Source: Actinomyces sp. ZJ308
GTDB lineage: Bacteria; Actinomycetota; Actinomycetes; Actinomycetales; Actinomycetaceae
NCBI RefSeq assembly: GCF_011752065.1
Contig: NZ_JAAIJY010000003.1
Span: forward strand, 150,855-214,854
Reading direction: 5' to 3'
Length of the DNA: 64,000 nt
Below are positions 36,607-45,644 of the stretch, one piece after another. Position 1 is the first letter of the stretch. Every line of letters starts with the position of its first letter. Position numbers and translations under genes: made by a program. The notes beneath the pieces are model-generated. The model did no database searches. It saw only the letters and a program-made list of their open reading frames with translations, and was not told where the DNA came from.

Positions 36607-38064
36607 TTACTCTGGCCTGGCGCCGAAGACGATCTCGTCCCAGGAGGGGACGGAGCGGCGTGAGCGGCGACGCGACTTCTTCTTGGCCGGAACCGTTCTG
36701 GGCATGTCGGGCAGCGTCTCCTGCGTGCCCGCACCCGAGGCGGCCGACGCTCCGGGCGAGGCCTTGGCCATGACCTCTGAGCGTGAGGGCATGGGGATCT
36801 CCGGAACCGGCTCGGTGGGACTGTCCGCTCCCACCGGTGCCTGGCTTCCCACCGGGACACGGCCAACGGCGGGGCTCGGGGCCGACGGCGCTGCTGAGGG
36901 AGCGCTGGAGGCCGTCACCAGCCTGGTCCCGGCCGGGTGGTTGCCGGTGTGCAGGCGCCGACGCTCCGACATCGAGTAGACCTGTGCGCTCAGGCCCGCG
37001 GCCTGCTCCAGGGGCTCGTCGGCCGACCCGGCTCGGGCTGCGGTGCGGTGCTCCTCGATCCCCCTGGCCGGGGGCGAGGGGACCTCGGGGCTGTCCGGGC
37101 TGCTGGTGTAGTCGATGCCGTGAGGATCGGTGAAGGCGTCCTCGTCGCCGTGCCCCTCACCGGGAAAACCACTCATGCCCTCCTCCGGGGGCACCTCGAC
37201 CTCGACACGTCGGCCTCGGCTGGAGGCCAGGTCGGCCAGCAGCGCGTCGGTGTCGTCCGTCGACATGGCCCCGCCGGTGGGACGGGCGTACTCCCGCACC
37301 GGCAGCATCCCGGGCATCTCGACGGCCAGGCCGGAGGGCTCACCGGATGCGGCGGCCGGAGCGGAGACGGCCGACACCGCGCTGGCACCGGAGGAGCCCA
37401 CGGAGGCGGGGGAGTGACCCGACTGGGCCGACGGTGCGGTGGCCGAGGCCCCGGGGGCCTTCGAGTCCTGGTCGAAGACGGCCGGACGATTGGATCCCGC
37501 TCCGGCCTCGGTGAGCCATCGCGCCTCGTCATCCAGCGCGTGAACCGCCCGGGCCGTCAGGTCCAGCGACCAGCGGGCCTGCTTCTCCTCAGCGGACTGT
37601 ACGAAGGTCACCATGATGAGCCACGGGTCCCGGCCCTCGCGCAGCGCGTCCCACTCCAGACTGGAGGGGTCGACGCCGCGCGTGGCCAGCCGGTCCACCA
37701 CCAGCTCGCCGAGCAGGGGGGAGTCCTTCTCCCAGCCGATGCGGCAGGACTGGGCCTGCGAGACGGCCCACTGACGCTCTGCGAGCACCGGTCCCTCGAA
37801 GCGGCGCACGTGCTCCACGTCCATGCCCGTGCTGATGGCGACCTCGACCGCGGTGGCGCCGGCGCGCATGTACGCCTGGAGCTGGCGGGGGCGCAGGGGT
37901 GCCGGTCCCTCGTTGGTCGTCCCCGACGGGGGCACGATCGCGCCGCGGTCACGGCGCACCGCGGCCCTGAGGGCGTCGTCGACGACGATGCTGTAGCGCT
38001 CGCCGTTCTCGTCCGTCATGACAATCGTGTCACCGTTGGCACCCAGCAGCTCGAGTTCGACCAT
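36607..38064 (-). CDS. sepH: cell-division protein SepH
   Basis: The 485-residue protein begins MVELELLGANGDTIVMTDENGERYSIVVDDALRAAVRRD, the conserved SepH (DUF3071) N-terminus, followed by a helix-turn-helix region (RPRQLQAYMRAGATAVEVA). In Streptomyces SepH binds FtsZ and promotes its assembly into filaments. The C-terminal 250 residues are Ser/Pro/Ala-rich and disordered, with an Arg/Lys patch (KKKSRRRSRRS) near the end. GAAGGAGG lies 8 nt before the ATG at 38064. It is divergent from the DUF4193 gene. Confidence 0.9.
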   Translation of the reverse strand: MVELELLGANGDTIVMTDENGERYSIVVDDALRAAVRRDRGAIVPPSGTTNEGPAPLRPRQLQAYMRAGATAVEVAISTGMDVEHVRRFEGPVLAERQWAVSQAQSCRIGWEKDSPLLGELVVDRLATRGVDPSSLEWDALREGRDPWLIMVTFVQSAEEKQARWSLDLTARAVHALDDEARWLTEAGAGSNRPAVFDQDSKAPGASATAPSAQSGHSPASVGSSGASAVSAVSAPAAASGEPSGLAVEMPGMLPVREYARPTGGAMSTDDTDALLADLASSRGRRVEVEVPPEEGMSGFPGEGHGDEDAFTDPHGIDYTSSPDSPEVPSPPARGIEEHRTAARAGSADEPLEQAAGLSAQVYSMSERRRLHTGNHPAGTRLVTASSAPSAAPSAPSPAVGRVPVGSQAPVGADSPTEPVPEIPMPSRSEVMAKASPGASAASGAGTQETLPDMPRTVPAKKKSRRRSRRSVPSWDEIVFGARPE

Positions 38065-38402
38065 GGGTGGGGCCTCCTTCATCCCGACGTCAGCACGATA
38101 TGCTCCACTGTGCTTCACAGCCTGCCATCCGCAGGTGCCAAGCCGTGGGAGGCGCAGCGGTGTGCCACATGTGAAGCACGTGTGAATACCCTCGTGAAAA
38201 CCCTCGGGTCGAGCACACTGCAAGCGAACTGTGTTCTTTCATCGGGCGATTTGGCTTGACGGGCCGCCTGGCGGTGCTATTGTGCGCGTGCCTTCCGGGG
38301 CGGATGCTTCGATCATCGGCACGACGCCATCTGTGCGCGTGCGGCTCGACGTCCGTCCTCGGAGGTCACCCGAGAGCCGTCGACAGAAAGAGTGACGAGG
38401 CC
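38065..38402. other. divergent promoter region between sepH and the DUF4193 gene
   Basis: No gene is seen in these 338 bases. They hold a good promoter for the DUF4193 operon (38256-38283) and a 10-bp inverted repeat, GTGCTTCACA (38110-38119) against TGTGAAGCAC (38170-38179), with near-palindromes around each arm (CTGTG-CTT-CACAG, and CACATGTG-AAG-CACGTGTG). The latter may be regulator sites for sepH. Confidence 0.5.
38256..38283 (+). promoter_or_regulatory. promoter of the DUF4193 operon
   Basis: TTGACG (38256-38261), a 16-nt spacer and TATTGT (38278-38283) form the best sigma-A-type promoter in the window. The leader would be about 110 nt. Confidence 0.65.
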
Positions 38403-38708
38403 ATGGCGACCGACTACGACGCCCCGCGCAAGAATGATGACGAGCCCGAGGCCGATTCCATCGAGGAGCTGACCTCGCGGCAGAAGGACCAGTCCTCCGC
38501 CGCGATCGAGGAGGACGAGAATGAGGCCGCTGAGGGCTTCGAGCTTCCCGGGGCGGACCTGTCCCGCGAGGAGCTGAGCGTTCACGTCGTTCCTCAGCTC
38601 GAGGACGAGTTCACCTGCTCGGAGTGCTTCCTCGTCCATCACCGCAGCCAGCTTGCCTTCGTCGACGAGGCGACCGGCCTTCCCGTGTGCGCCGACTGCG
38701 CCGGCTGA
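38403..38708 (+). CDS. DUF4193 family protein
   Basis: The 101-residue protein starts MATDYDAPRKNDDE, typical of the family, has a long acidic middle and ends with two CxxC motifs (CSEC and CADC) expected to bind zinc. The function is unknown; in Mycobacterium the orthologue (Rv2699c) lies near sigA and the same cluster of genes that follows here. It is the first gene of the run that continues with DUF3710, an OB-fold protein and DUF3159. The dut gene that often sits in this cluster is absent. Confidence 0.85.
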   Translation: MATDYDAPRKNDDEPEADSIEELTSRQKDQSSAAIEEDENEAAEGFELPGADLSREELSVHVVPQLEDEFTCSECFLVHHRSQLAFVDEATGLPVCADCAG

Positions 38709-38732
38709 CACCCCCCAACTCAGGAGAACCCC

Positions 38733-39446
38733 ATGGGACTGTTCTCGCGCCGCCGTGACGACGCATCCACCGAAACCGACGAGTCCGCCCTCGAGCGCGA
38801 CGCCGAGGCCGATGTCGACGACCTCAACGAGCCCGGCGCCTCCGGCCCCTGGGACCTCAGCGAGCTTCCCGAGGACCAGGAGGACGTGCCCCGCATCGAC
38901 CTGGGGGCGTTGCAGATCCCGGCCGTTGACGGAATGCAGCTGCGCATGGAGCAGGCCCCCGACGGTACCGTCACCGCCGTCGTCCTCGCGCTGGGCGGCT
39001 CGGCGCTCGAGCTGCGGGCCTTCGCCGCACCGCGCACGGCCGGCATCTGGGACGAGCTTCGAGGCGACATCGCAGATGAGCTCGCCGGAAACGGCGCCCG
39101 TTACGAGGAGAGCTACGGGGAGTACGGCACTGAGCTGGTCGCTCACCTGCCCATGCGCGGTCCTGACGGCACGACGACGACCGGCACGATCCGCTTCCTG
39201 GGGATCGACGGCCCCCGCTGGTTCCTGCGGGGCGTGCTTCAGGGACACGCGGCCTCCTCCGAGCAGTCGGCCCAGGCCCTGCGCGAGGTGCTGCGGGGCA
39301 TCGTCGTCGTCCGTGATGGTCAGGCCCGCCCGCCTCGGGAGATTCTTCCCCTGCACGCGCCCGGAGCCGCGGCCGGCCCCGAGGCGGAGGACCTGCCCGG
39401 CATCGACCCGCTGGCTCCCGGCCCGACCATCGCCGAAGTGCGCTAG
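38733..39446 (+). CDS. DUF3710 family protein
   Basis: The 237-residue protein has the DUF3710 core: GPWDLSELPEDQEDVPRIDLG, then an alternating beta/alpha segment (VVLALGGSALELRAFAAP, GTELVAHLPM) and RWFLRGVLQGHAA. The first 35 residues and the last 30 are acidic or Pro/Ala-rich. It has no known activity. A ribosome site (CAGGAG) precedes the ATG, and the next gene starts directly at its stop codon, so it is probably made together with the OB-fold protein. Confidence 0.88.
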   Translation: MGLFSRRRDDASTETDESALERDAEADVDDLNEPGASGPWDLSELPEDQEDVPRIDLGALQIPAVDGMQLRMEQAPDGTVTAVVLALGGSALELRAFAAPRTAGIWDELRGDIADELAGNGARYEESYGEYGTELVAHLPMRGPDGTTTTGTIRFLGIDGPRWFLRGVLQGHAASSEQSAQALREVLRGIVVVRDGQARPPREILPLHAPGAAAGPEAEDLPGIDPLAPGPTIAEVR

Positions 39447-39824
39447 ATGCCGGCGCTGTCCACCCGCCTGAAGCGGCTGGCCAGGTCGCTTCGCACCAGT
39501 CGTGAGCATCTGGAGGCCGAGGACGAGGAGCGTTCCGCCAGTCGGCGGGGCACCGATCCGATCGGGTCCCTGGTGCCCCGTCGGCGGACCCGCGTCTCAG
39601 GTGTCCTGCAGGCGGTCACCTACCGTTCCAGCCAGGACAAGCCCATTCTCGTCGGACAGCTCTACGACGGTACCGGCAGCATCGACCTGGTGTGGTGGGG
39701 GCGACGACGCATCGCCGGCATCAAGCCGGGTACTCACCTGCTGGCCGAGGGCCGGGTCGCCGACGGCACCCACCGTCTGCAGATCCACAACCCCGCCTAC
39801 CAGCTGCTGGGACCGGGGCAGTAG
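39447..39824 (+). CDS. OB-fold nucleic-acid-binding protein
   Basis: The 125-residue protein has an OB-fold of the tRNA-anticodon type: RVSGVLQAVTYR, LVGQLYDGTGSIDLVWWGRR, GTHLLAEGRVADGTHRLQIHNPAYQLL. It probably binds single-stranded nucleic acid. The ATG follows the TAG of the DUF3710 gene with no gap. Its Mycobacterium counterpart (Rv2694c) has the same neighbours. The role is unknown. Confidence 0.85.
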   Translation: MPALSTRLKRLARSLRTSREHLEAEDEERSASRRGTDPIGSLVPRRRTRVSGVLQAVTYRSSQDKPILVGQLYDGTGSIDLVWWGRRRIAGIKPGTHLLAEGRVADGTHRLQIHNPAYQLLGPGQ

Positions 39825-39869
39825 TGACCAACAGCGACCTTGAGGAAAGAGCCGGGGAAGGACTTACGA

Positions 39870-40661
39870 ATGAGCAGCCGTTCTGAGGGCACCACTCGTC
39901 GCACGGGCCTGGGCGCGATCGACTCCGAGCGCTTCGACGCCATGGCCGCCGTGGGCGGGTGGCGCGGCATCCTCGAGTCCGTCGTGCCCACCCTCGTGTT
40001 CGTCCTCGTCATGGCGGTGCGGCCCACCGCCCTGGTGGCAGCCCTGGCCGCCTCCCTGGTCGTCAGTGCCGTCGGCCTCGTGGCCCGCCTGGTGCAGCGG
40101 CAGTCGCCGGCCCAGGTCGTGGGCGGCATCGTGCTGGTCCTCGTCTCGGCCCTGTGGGCCTGGTACAGCGGCGAGGCCTCCAACTTCTACGCCACCGGCC
40201 TCATGATCAACGCGGCCTGGCTGGTCGCCTGCCTGGTCTCCCTGCTCATCGGCTGGCCGATCGTGGGCGCCCTCATCACCCTGTGGCACCGGGTCACCGA
40301 CGAGTCGGACGACGCAGCGGCGAGTCGGGACAGTGAGGATAGCGAGGATAGTGACGGCTCGAGGAAGCCGCAGGGCGCCGACGACGATCCGGCCGCGCAC
40401 CCGTCGGCCTGGCGCACCGAGCCCGCCCTGCGCAACGTGAGGCTCCGCTACCACGCGGGCACCTGGGTCCTCACCCTGATGTTCGCCCTGCGCCTCGTCG
40501 TCGAGGTCCCCCTCTACCTGGCCGGAGAGCAGGCCGTGTCCTACCTGGGCGCCGCCCGCCTCGTCCTGGGGGTGCCGCTGTACGCCGTGACCCTGTGGTT
40601 CATCTGGCTGCTGGTCGCCCCCAGCCGGATCGCGCAGGCCCAGGCTGCCGCCGACCAGTAG
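39870..40661 (+). CDS. DUF3159 family membrane protein
   Basis: The 263-residue protein has about five or six membrane segments (VVPTLVFVLVMAVRP, ALVAALAASLVVSAVGLV, VGGIVLVLVSALWAWYSG and others) interrupted by an acidic cytoplasmic loop near residue 160 (SEDSEDSDG). The conserved GWRGILESVVPTLVFVL start and the YATGLMINAAW segment mark DUF3159. The ATG at 39870 follows GGGGAAGGA; a TTG at 39840 is possible but lacks a ribosome site. Function unknown. It is followed convergently by ceoC. Confidence 0.85.
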   Translation: MSSRSEGTTRRTGLGAIDSERFDAMAAVGGWRGILESVVPTLVFVLVMAVRPTALVAALAASLVVSAVGLVARLVQRQSPAQVVGGIVLVLVSALWAWYSGEASNFYATGLMINAAWLVACLVSLLIGWPIVGALITLWHRVTDESDDAAASRDSEDSEDSDGSRKPQGADDDPAAHPSAWRTEPALRNVRLRYHAGTWVLTLMFALRLVVEVPLYLAGEQAVSYLGAARLVLGVPLYAVTLWFIWLLVAPSRIAQAQAAADQ

Positions 40662-40676
40662 CCCTCCGGCTCGCAG

Positions 40677-41339
40677 TCACGTGAAGATGAGCGGCAGCTC
40701 CTCCAGGCTGGACTCTCCCTCACGCGCCGTGAGGAAGATGAGCTCGTCCCCGCGCTCGAAGCGCTCGTCGCGGTCCGGCGTGATGGGTCGGTAGTCGCGC
40801 AGGATCGCCACCAGCACCGTGTGGGGCGGCAGCTCGATGTCGGAGACGAGCTCGCCGATGACCGGTGAGTCCTCCGGCAGGGTCAGCTCGTGCATGGAGG
40901 CGCCGGACTGGTGGAAGTGGAAGATGCTGACCAGACTGCCCACACTGACGGCCTCCTCCACCAGGGCCGTCATGAAGCGAGGGGTCGACACGGCGACGTC
41001 CACGCCCCAGGTCTCATCGAAGAGCCACTCGCTCTTGGGGTTGTTGACTCTGGCGACGGTGCGGGGCACCCCGTACTCGGTCTTGGCCAGCAGGGAGATG
41101 ACCAGGTTGGCCTTGTCGTCCCCGGTGGCGGCCACGATGACGTCGCAGGTCTCGGCTCCGGCTCGCTCCAGCGCGTCGATGTCGCAGGCGTCCGCCAGCT
41201 GCCAGTCGGCCTCCGGCACCGAGGCGATGCGCATGGCCTCGGCGGATCGGTCGATGAGCGTGACCTCATGGCCGTGGCTGATGAGCTCGCGGGCGATGGA
41301 GCGACCCACGGATCCGGCTCCGGCAATCACGATCTGCAT
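40677..41339 (-). CDS. ceoC: TrkA-type potassium uptake regulator, second copy
   Basis: The 220-residue protein has an RCK_N Rossmann fold with GAGSVGRSIA for NAD(H) binding and a C-terminal RCK_C domain (SPVIGELVSDIELPPHTVLVAILRD). Such proteins are the cytosolic gating subunits of Trk-type potassium channels. It follows ceoB with only three bases between them, so the pair is one operon. Tandem TrkA genes next to an APC permease match ceoB/ceoC and Rv2690c of Mycobacterium. No TrkH/TrkG membrane subunit is in the window. Confidence 0.9.
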   Translation of the reverse strand: MQIVIAGAGSVGRSIARELISHGHEVTLIDRSAEAMRIASVPEADWQLADACDIDALERAGAETCDVIVAATGDDKANLVISLLAKTEYGVPRTVARVNNPKSEWLFDETWGVDVAVSTPRFMTALVEEAVSVGSLVSIFHFHQSGASMHELTLPEDSPVIGELVSDIELPPHTVLVAILRDYRPITPDRDERFERGDELIFLTAREGESSLEELPLIFT

Positions 41340-41342
41340 GGC

Positions 41343-42008
41343 TCAGGCCTCCTGTGACGGGGCGTGCGACAGGGCTCGGCGCACCTGGCCGATGCGGTCG
41401 GTGCTCACCGCGAGGTGCAGGCGGTCATGCTCCTGGATGACGGTGGCGGCCTCGGGCAGCAGCGCCGTGGCATCCCGCGAGATCCAGGCGACGCGCACCC
41501 TCAGACGGTCCTCGAGCGCCCCGATCGTCGTGCCCACCCACTGGGGTGAGGCACTGGGCTGGATGAGGGCGATCGTGCCCGAGGGGTCCTCGAGCTCGCG
41601 AGCGCTGGATCCGGGGAGGATCCGACGCATCATCTGGTCGGCGGTCTGGCGCACGGTGGCCACCGTGGGGATGCCCAGGCGCTCATAGACGTCGGCCCGG
41701 CGAGAGTCGTAGATGCGGGCGACGACGTTGTCCACGCCGAAGCTCTCCCGGGCCACGCGCGCCGCGACGATGTTCGAGTTGTCCCCGTTGGACACGGCCA
41801 CGAAGGCGTAGGCCTCGTCAATGCCGGCCTGCTCCAGGGCGTCGCGGTCGAAGCCGACCCCCTTGACCTTGCGGCCGTTGAAGTCGGAGGGCAGACGGCG
41901 GAAGGAGTCTGAGGACCGGTCGATGACGGACACCGAGTGCCCCATGCGGTCGAGCTGGACGGCCATGGACGCTCCGACGCGACCACAGCCCATGATGACG
42001 AAGTGCAC
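41343..42008 (-). CDS. ceoB: TrkA-type potassium uptake regulator, first copy
   Basis: The 221-residue protein has the RCK_N motif MGCGRVGASMAVQLDRMGH and a C-terminal RCK_C-like domain (PQWVGTTIGALEDRLRVRVAWISRD). It is the paralogue and presumed partner of CeoC. The GTG at 42008 (VHFVIMGCGRVG) is chosen because the family N-terminus begins there and TACCGT lies 7 nt upstream. The longer open frame would run into the divergent permease gene. Confidence 0.88.
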   Translation of the reverse strand: MHFVIMGCGRVGASMAVQLDRMGHSVSVIDRSSDSFRRLPSDFNGRKVKGVGFDRDALEQAGIDEAYAFVAVSNGDNSNIVAARVARESFGVDNVVARIYDSRRADVYERLGIPTVATVRQTADQMMRRILPGSSARELEDPSGTIALIQPSASPQWVGTTIGALEDRLRVRVAWISRDATALLPEAATVIQEHDRLHLAVSTDRIGQVRRALSHAPSQEA

Positions 42009-42015
42009 GAGGAGG

Positions 42016-42049
42016 ACGGTACTCCGTTGTCGGGCCGCGGACGTAACAT
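42016..42049. promoter_or_regulatory. compact divergent promoter pair between ceoB and the permease gene
   Basis: Only 49 bases separate the two start codons. On the minus strand TACCGT (42021-42016) lies 7 nt before the ceoB GTG. On the plus strand TAACAT (42044-42049) lies 8 nt before the permease GTG. Both genes thus look leaderless and share control DNA, although TGGAGG (42051-42056) beside the permease start could be a ribosome site for a longer mRNA. Confidence 0.45.
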
Positions 42050-42057
42050 CTGGAGGC

Positions 42058-44166
42058 GTGCGTGATTTCGCAGACCGCATCAAGCGGCTTCTCGTTGGCC
42101 GTCCCGTCCCCAGTGGGGCTCTGGGCGAGACGCTCCTGCCCAAGAGAATCGCCCTGCCGGTGTTCGCCTCCGACGCCCTGTCCTCCGTGGGCTATGCCCC
42201 TGATGAGGTGCTCATCACCCTGGCGGTGGCGGGGGTCGCCGCCACCTCTCTGTCCCCCTGGGTCGCTCTGGCCGTCGTCGGCGTTCTCGCGGTCGTGGTG
42301 GCGTCCTACCGTCAGACCGTCTACGCCTACCCGTCGGGCGGCGGCGACTACGAGGTGGTCTCGGCCAACCTCGGCTCCCACGCCGGCCTCCTGGTGGCCT
42401 CGGCCCTGCTGAGCGACTACGTCCTGACCGTCGCGGTCTCAGTGTCCTCAGGCACCTCCTACCTCGCTGCGGCCCTTCCGGGGCTGGCCCCCTACAAGGT
42501 GGAGATCGCCGTCGCCGTCGTCACCGTCCTGGCCGTGCTCAACATGCGCGGCTCAAGGGAGTCGGGCCGCGCCTTCGCCATCCCCACCTACCTGTACATG
42601 GGCGTTATCGGCATCATGGCCGTCGTCGGCCTCATTCAGGAGATGACCGGCACGCTCGGCCAGGCCGAGTCCGCCGGCCTCGACGTCGTCACCCACGCCG
42701 GCTGGGAGCAGGGCCTGACCGGCCTGGCAGGAGGATTCCTGGTCCTGCGGGCCTTCTCCTCGGGCTGCGCGGCCCTGACCGGTGTGGAGGCGATCTCCAA
42801 CGGCGTCCCCAGCTTCCAGCGCCCCAAGTCCCGCAACGCCGCCACCACCCTGCTGCTCCTGGGCGGGATCGCCGCCCTGATGCTCATGAGTGTCATCCAC
42901 CTGGCCGGCGCCGTCGGCGTGCGCATGGTGGAGGACCCGGCCCGCCAGCTCCTGCGCGACGGCGTGCCGGTGGGGGCCGGCTACCACCAGGACCCCGCGA
43001 TCGGACAGATCGCCGCCACCGTCTTCTCCGGTTTCCGGCCGATGTTCTACCTGGTCGCCGCCGTCACCGGCCTCATCCTGGTGCTGGCCGCCAACACCGC
43101 CTTCAACGGGTTCCCGGTCCTGGCCAGTGTCCTGGCCCGCGACGAGTTCCTGCCCCGCCAGCTCTCCCAGCGCGGCGACCGCCTGGCCTTCTCCAACGGC
43201 ATCATCGTCCTGTGGCTGGGAGCCGTGGCCTTCCTCGTGGGTTTCGAGGCCAGTACCACCCGCCTCATCCAGCTCTACATCGTGGGCGTCTTCATCTCCT
43301 TCACACTCTCCCAGGTGGGCATGGTGCGCCACTGGACGCGCGAGCTGACGATCGCCACCGACTCCAGGGCCCGCTCGCGCATGCAGCGCGCCCGCATCAT
43401 CAACGCCATCGGGGTGCTGGGGACCGGGACGGTCCTGGTGATCGTCCTGCTCACCAAGCTCACCCGAGGGGCCTGGATCACCCTGACGATCATGGCGCTG
43501 CTCTACCTGGTGATGAACCGGATCCGCCGCCACTACCGGAGGGTCAGCGAGGAGGTGGCCATCTCCGACCTGCACGACGCCCGGGTCCTACCGGCCCACG
43601 TCCACGCCATCGTCCTGGCCTCCCGCCTCCACCAGCCGACGCTGCGGGCCCTGACCTACGCCCAGTCGACCCACCCGACGGCCCTGGAGGCCCTGACGGT
43701 GGACACCGGCGACGGCGGCGCCGAGCGTCTCCTGGACGCCTGGGAGGAGGCCGACATCGCGGTACCTCTGACGGTCCTGGACTCGCCCTACCGGGACATC
43801 ACCCGCCCGGTCATCAACTACGTGCGCTCGGTGCGTCGCGAGTCCCCCCGCGACCTCGTCGTCGTCTTCCTGCCCGAGTACATCGTGCGCCACTGGTGGG
43901 AGCAGATCCTCCACAACCAGACCGCCCTGCGCCTCAAGACCGTCCTGCTGTTCACCCCTGGCGTCGTCGTCGCCTCCGTGCCCTGGCAGCTGGGACTGCC
44001 CGGCCAGCGCCACTTCCACCACGGCGTGCGCGCTCGCACCGCCGAGGGCATCATCGACGCCGACGTCGCCATGCGCCGTCACGTGGACAGCCACCTCAGT
44101 CACCCGAGCCGGCCCAGCAGCCCAGTCGCCGGCGCCGTCGGTGCGGACCACCAGGAGAACCGATGA
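42058..44166 (+). CDS. APC-superfamily permease with large cytosolic domain, possible potassium importer
   Basis: The 702-residue protein has about twelve membrane segments in the first 500 residues and a soluble C-terminal 200-residue domain. The start (LPKRIALPVFASDALSSVGYAPDEV) is shared with the KimA/YdaO-type transporters, which import potassium and are controlled by c-di-AMP. Its divergent pairing with two TrkA-type potassium regulators supports potassium as substrate, but amino-acid transport cannot be excluded. The GTG at 42058 is used; it is followed by overlap (ATGA) with the RNA methyltransferase gene. Confidence 0.82.
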   Translation: MRDFADRIKRLLVGRPVPSGALGETLLPKRIALPVFASDALSSVGYAPDEVLITLAVAGVAATSLSPWVALAVVGVLAVVVASYRQTVYAYPSGGGDYEVVSANLGSHAGLLVASALLSDYVLTVAVSVSSGTSYLAAALPGLAPYKVEIAVAVVTVLAVLNMRGSRESGRAFAIPTYLYMGVIGIMAVVGLIQEMTGTLGQAESAGLDVVTHAGWEQGLTGLAGGFLVLRAFSSGCAALTGVEAISNGVPSFQRPKSRNAATTLLLLGGIAALMLMSVIHLAGAVGVRMVEDPARQLLRDGVPVGAGYHQDPAIGQIAATVFSGFRPMFYLVAAVTGLILVLAANTAFNGFPVLASVLARDEFLPRQLSQRGDRLAFSNGIIVLWLGAVAFLVGFEASTTRLIQLYIVGVFISFTLSQVGMVRHWTRELTIATDSRARSRMQRARIINAIGVLGTGTVLVIVLLTKLTRGAWITLTIMALLYLVMNRIRRHYRRVSEEVAISDLHDARVLPAHVHAIVLASRLHQPTLRALTYAQSTHPTALEALTVDTGDGGAERLLDAWEEADIAVPLTVLDSPYRDITRPVINYVRSVRRESPRDLVVVFLPEYIVRHWWEQILHNQTALRLKTVLLFTPGVVVASVPWQLGLPGQRHFHHGVRARTAEGIIDADVAMRRHVDSHLSHPSRPSSPVAGAVGADHQENR

Positions 44167-45560
44167 CACCCCAGCCCAGCCTGCCCGGCGATCAGCCCGC
44201 CCCCAGCCGCGGGCGCCCCCGCGAGCTCACCCTGGCCGTCGGCGCCCCGGCGCATGGCGGGCACTGCGTGGCCCGTCCGGTGGACGATCCGGGCGGCCGC
44301 GTCATCTTCGTGCACCACGCCCTGCCCGGTGAGACGGTGCGGGCCCGACTGACCGAGATGACGTCGCGGACCTGGCGCGCCGACGCCGTCGAGATCCTTC
44401 AGTCCTCCCCGGACCGCGTCGAGTCCGTCTGGCCCGAGGCCGGAGCGGGGGGCGTGGGTGGGGGAGAGCTGGCCCACGTGGCCCTGGACGCCCAACGCAC
44501 CTGGAAGCGCTGGGTCCTGGCCGACTGCCTGCGCCGGATCGGGGGACAGGAGGTGGCCGACGCCGTCGCCTCCCTGCCGGAGGCCTCCACCGGAGCCGCC
44601 GTGCCGATCGAGCCCATGCCCACCGACGCCGCGGCCCAGGCCTCCACCAGTGCCCGCAGGCGAGCCCTGGCCGGGACGGCCACCCGCACCCGCGTGAGCC
44701 TGACGGTCAACGACGACGGCGAGCCCGGCATGCACGCCTTCCGCTCCGGGACGGTCCTTCCCCTGCACCGCACGCCTCTGGCCGTGCCCGCCATCGGCGA
44801 GATCGGTCTGCTGGAGCGTTCCCGCTGGCGCGCCCACTTCCGGCCCGGCATGCGTATCGAGGCCATCGCCCCCAGCGGTGGTGAGCCCGTCGTCCTGCTC
44901 GACGACCGGATCCTGACCGCCCAGGCGCGCAGTACCGGGCGACGCCGTGTCCAGGAGGTCGTGGACGCCTCTGCCCTGGGGCTGGGGGAGCTGACCTACT
45001 CCGTTCACGCCGAGGGCTTCTGGCAGGTGCACGTCGATGCTCCTCGGGTGCTGGTCGAGCGGGTTGTACGAGCCGCCCTGGGCGAGGACCTCCAAGGAGC
45101 TTCGGGCAGTCGCGTCCTCGAGCTCTACTCGGGGGCGGGCCTGTTCACCCTGCCACTGGCCGCCCTCGTGGGAGGCGGCGGCCAGGTCGTCTCCCTGGAG
45201 GGCAGTGAGCAGGCCGTCCGCGACGCCCGGCGCACCCTGCATGACCAGCCCGGCGCCCGCCTGGCCGCAGGACGCGTCAGTGCCCGATCGGTGCGCGACC
45301 TCGCAGACTCCTTCACCGGCTCCCGCCCCGACGTCGTCGTCCTCGATCCGCCGCGACAGGGGGCCGGCCGGGAGGTCATCGAGGCGGTTGCCGCCCTGGG
45401 ACCCGAGCGGATCGTCCTCGTGGCCTGCGACCCGGCGGCCCTGGCTCGGGACCTGGGAACCCTCCTGCGCGCCGGCTACGTCCTCGGCTCCCTGAGCGCA
45501 CTGGACATGTTCCCGCACACGCACCACTTCGAGACGATCGCCGTGCTCGATCGAGGCTGA
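44163..45560 (+). CDS. TrmA/RumA-type RNA (uracil-5-)methyltransferase family protein
   Basis: The 465-residue protein has an N-terminal TRAM-like beta-barrel (ELTLAVGAPAHGGHCVARP...VIFVHHALPGETVRARL), a middle domain and a class I methyltransferase domain: LELYSGAGLFTLPLA (SAM binding), VVLDPPRQGAGREV, and the catalytic Cys in VLVACDPAALARDLG. The Glu base is in FPHTHHFETIAVL. It should methylate uracil C5 in tRNA or rRNA; the target is unknown. The usual 4Fe-4S cysteine cluster of RumA is not obvious. The ATG overlaps the permease stop codon. Confidence 0.88.
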   Translation: MTPQPSLPGDQPAPSRGRPRELTLAVGAPAHGGHCVARPVDDPGGRVIFVHHALPGETVRARLTEMTSRTWRADAVEILQSSPDRVESVWPEAGAGGVGGGELAHVALDAQRTWKRWVLADCLRRIGGQEVADAVASLPEASTGAAVPIEPMPTDAAAQASTSARRRALAGTATRTRVSLTVNDDGEPGMHAFRSGTVLPLHRTPLAVPAIGEIGLLERSRWRAHFRPGMRIEAIAPSGGEPVVLLDDRILTAQARSTGRRRVQEVVDASALGLGELTYSVHAEGFWQVHVDAPRVLVERVVRAALGEDLQGASGSRVLELYSGAGLFTLPLAALVGGGGQVVSLEGSEQAVRDARRTLHDQPGARLAAGRVSARSVRDLADSFTGSRPDVVVLDPPRQGAGREVIEAVAALGPERIVLVACDPAALARDLGTLLRAGYVLGSLSALDMFPHTHHFETIAVLDRG

Positions 45561-45569
45561 GAAAACGGC

Positions 45570-45603
45570 GATGGGTCCCAGTCCTCGCGGACTGGGACCC
45601 ATC
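45570..45603. terminator. bidirectional hairpin terminator
   Basis: A perfect 15-bp stem (45570-45584 with 45589-45603) with a TCGC loop lies between the methyltransferase gene and the convergent adhesin gene. On the minus strand it is followed by a TTTT run, so it should be strongest for the adhesin. Confidence 0.85.
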
Positions 45604-45644
45604 TCATGCTCCGGGAAGGAGTCTTGTCAGCTGCTGAGAGCCGG

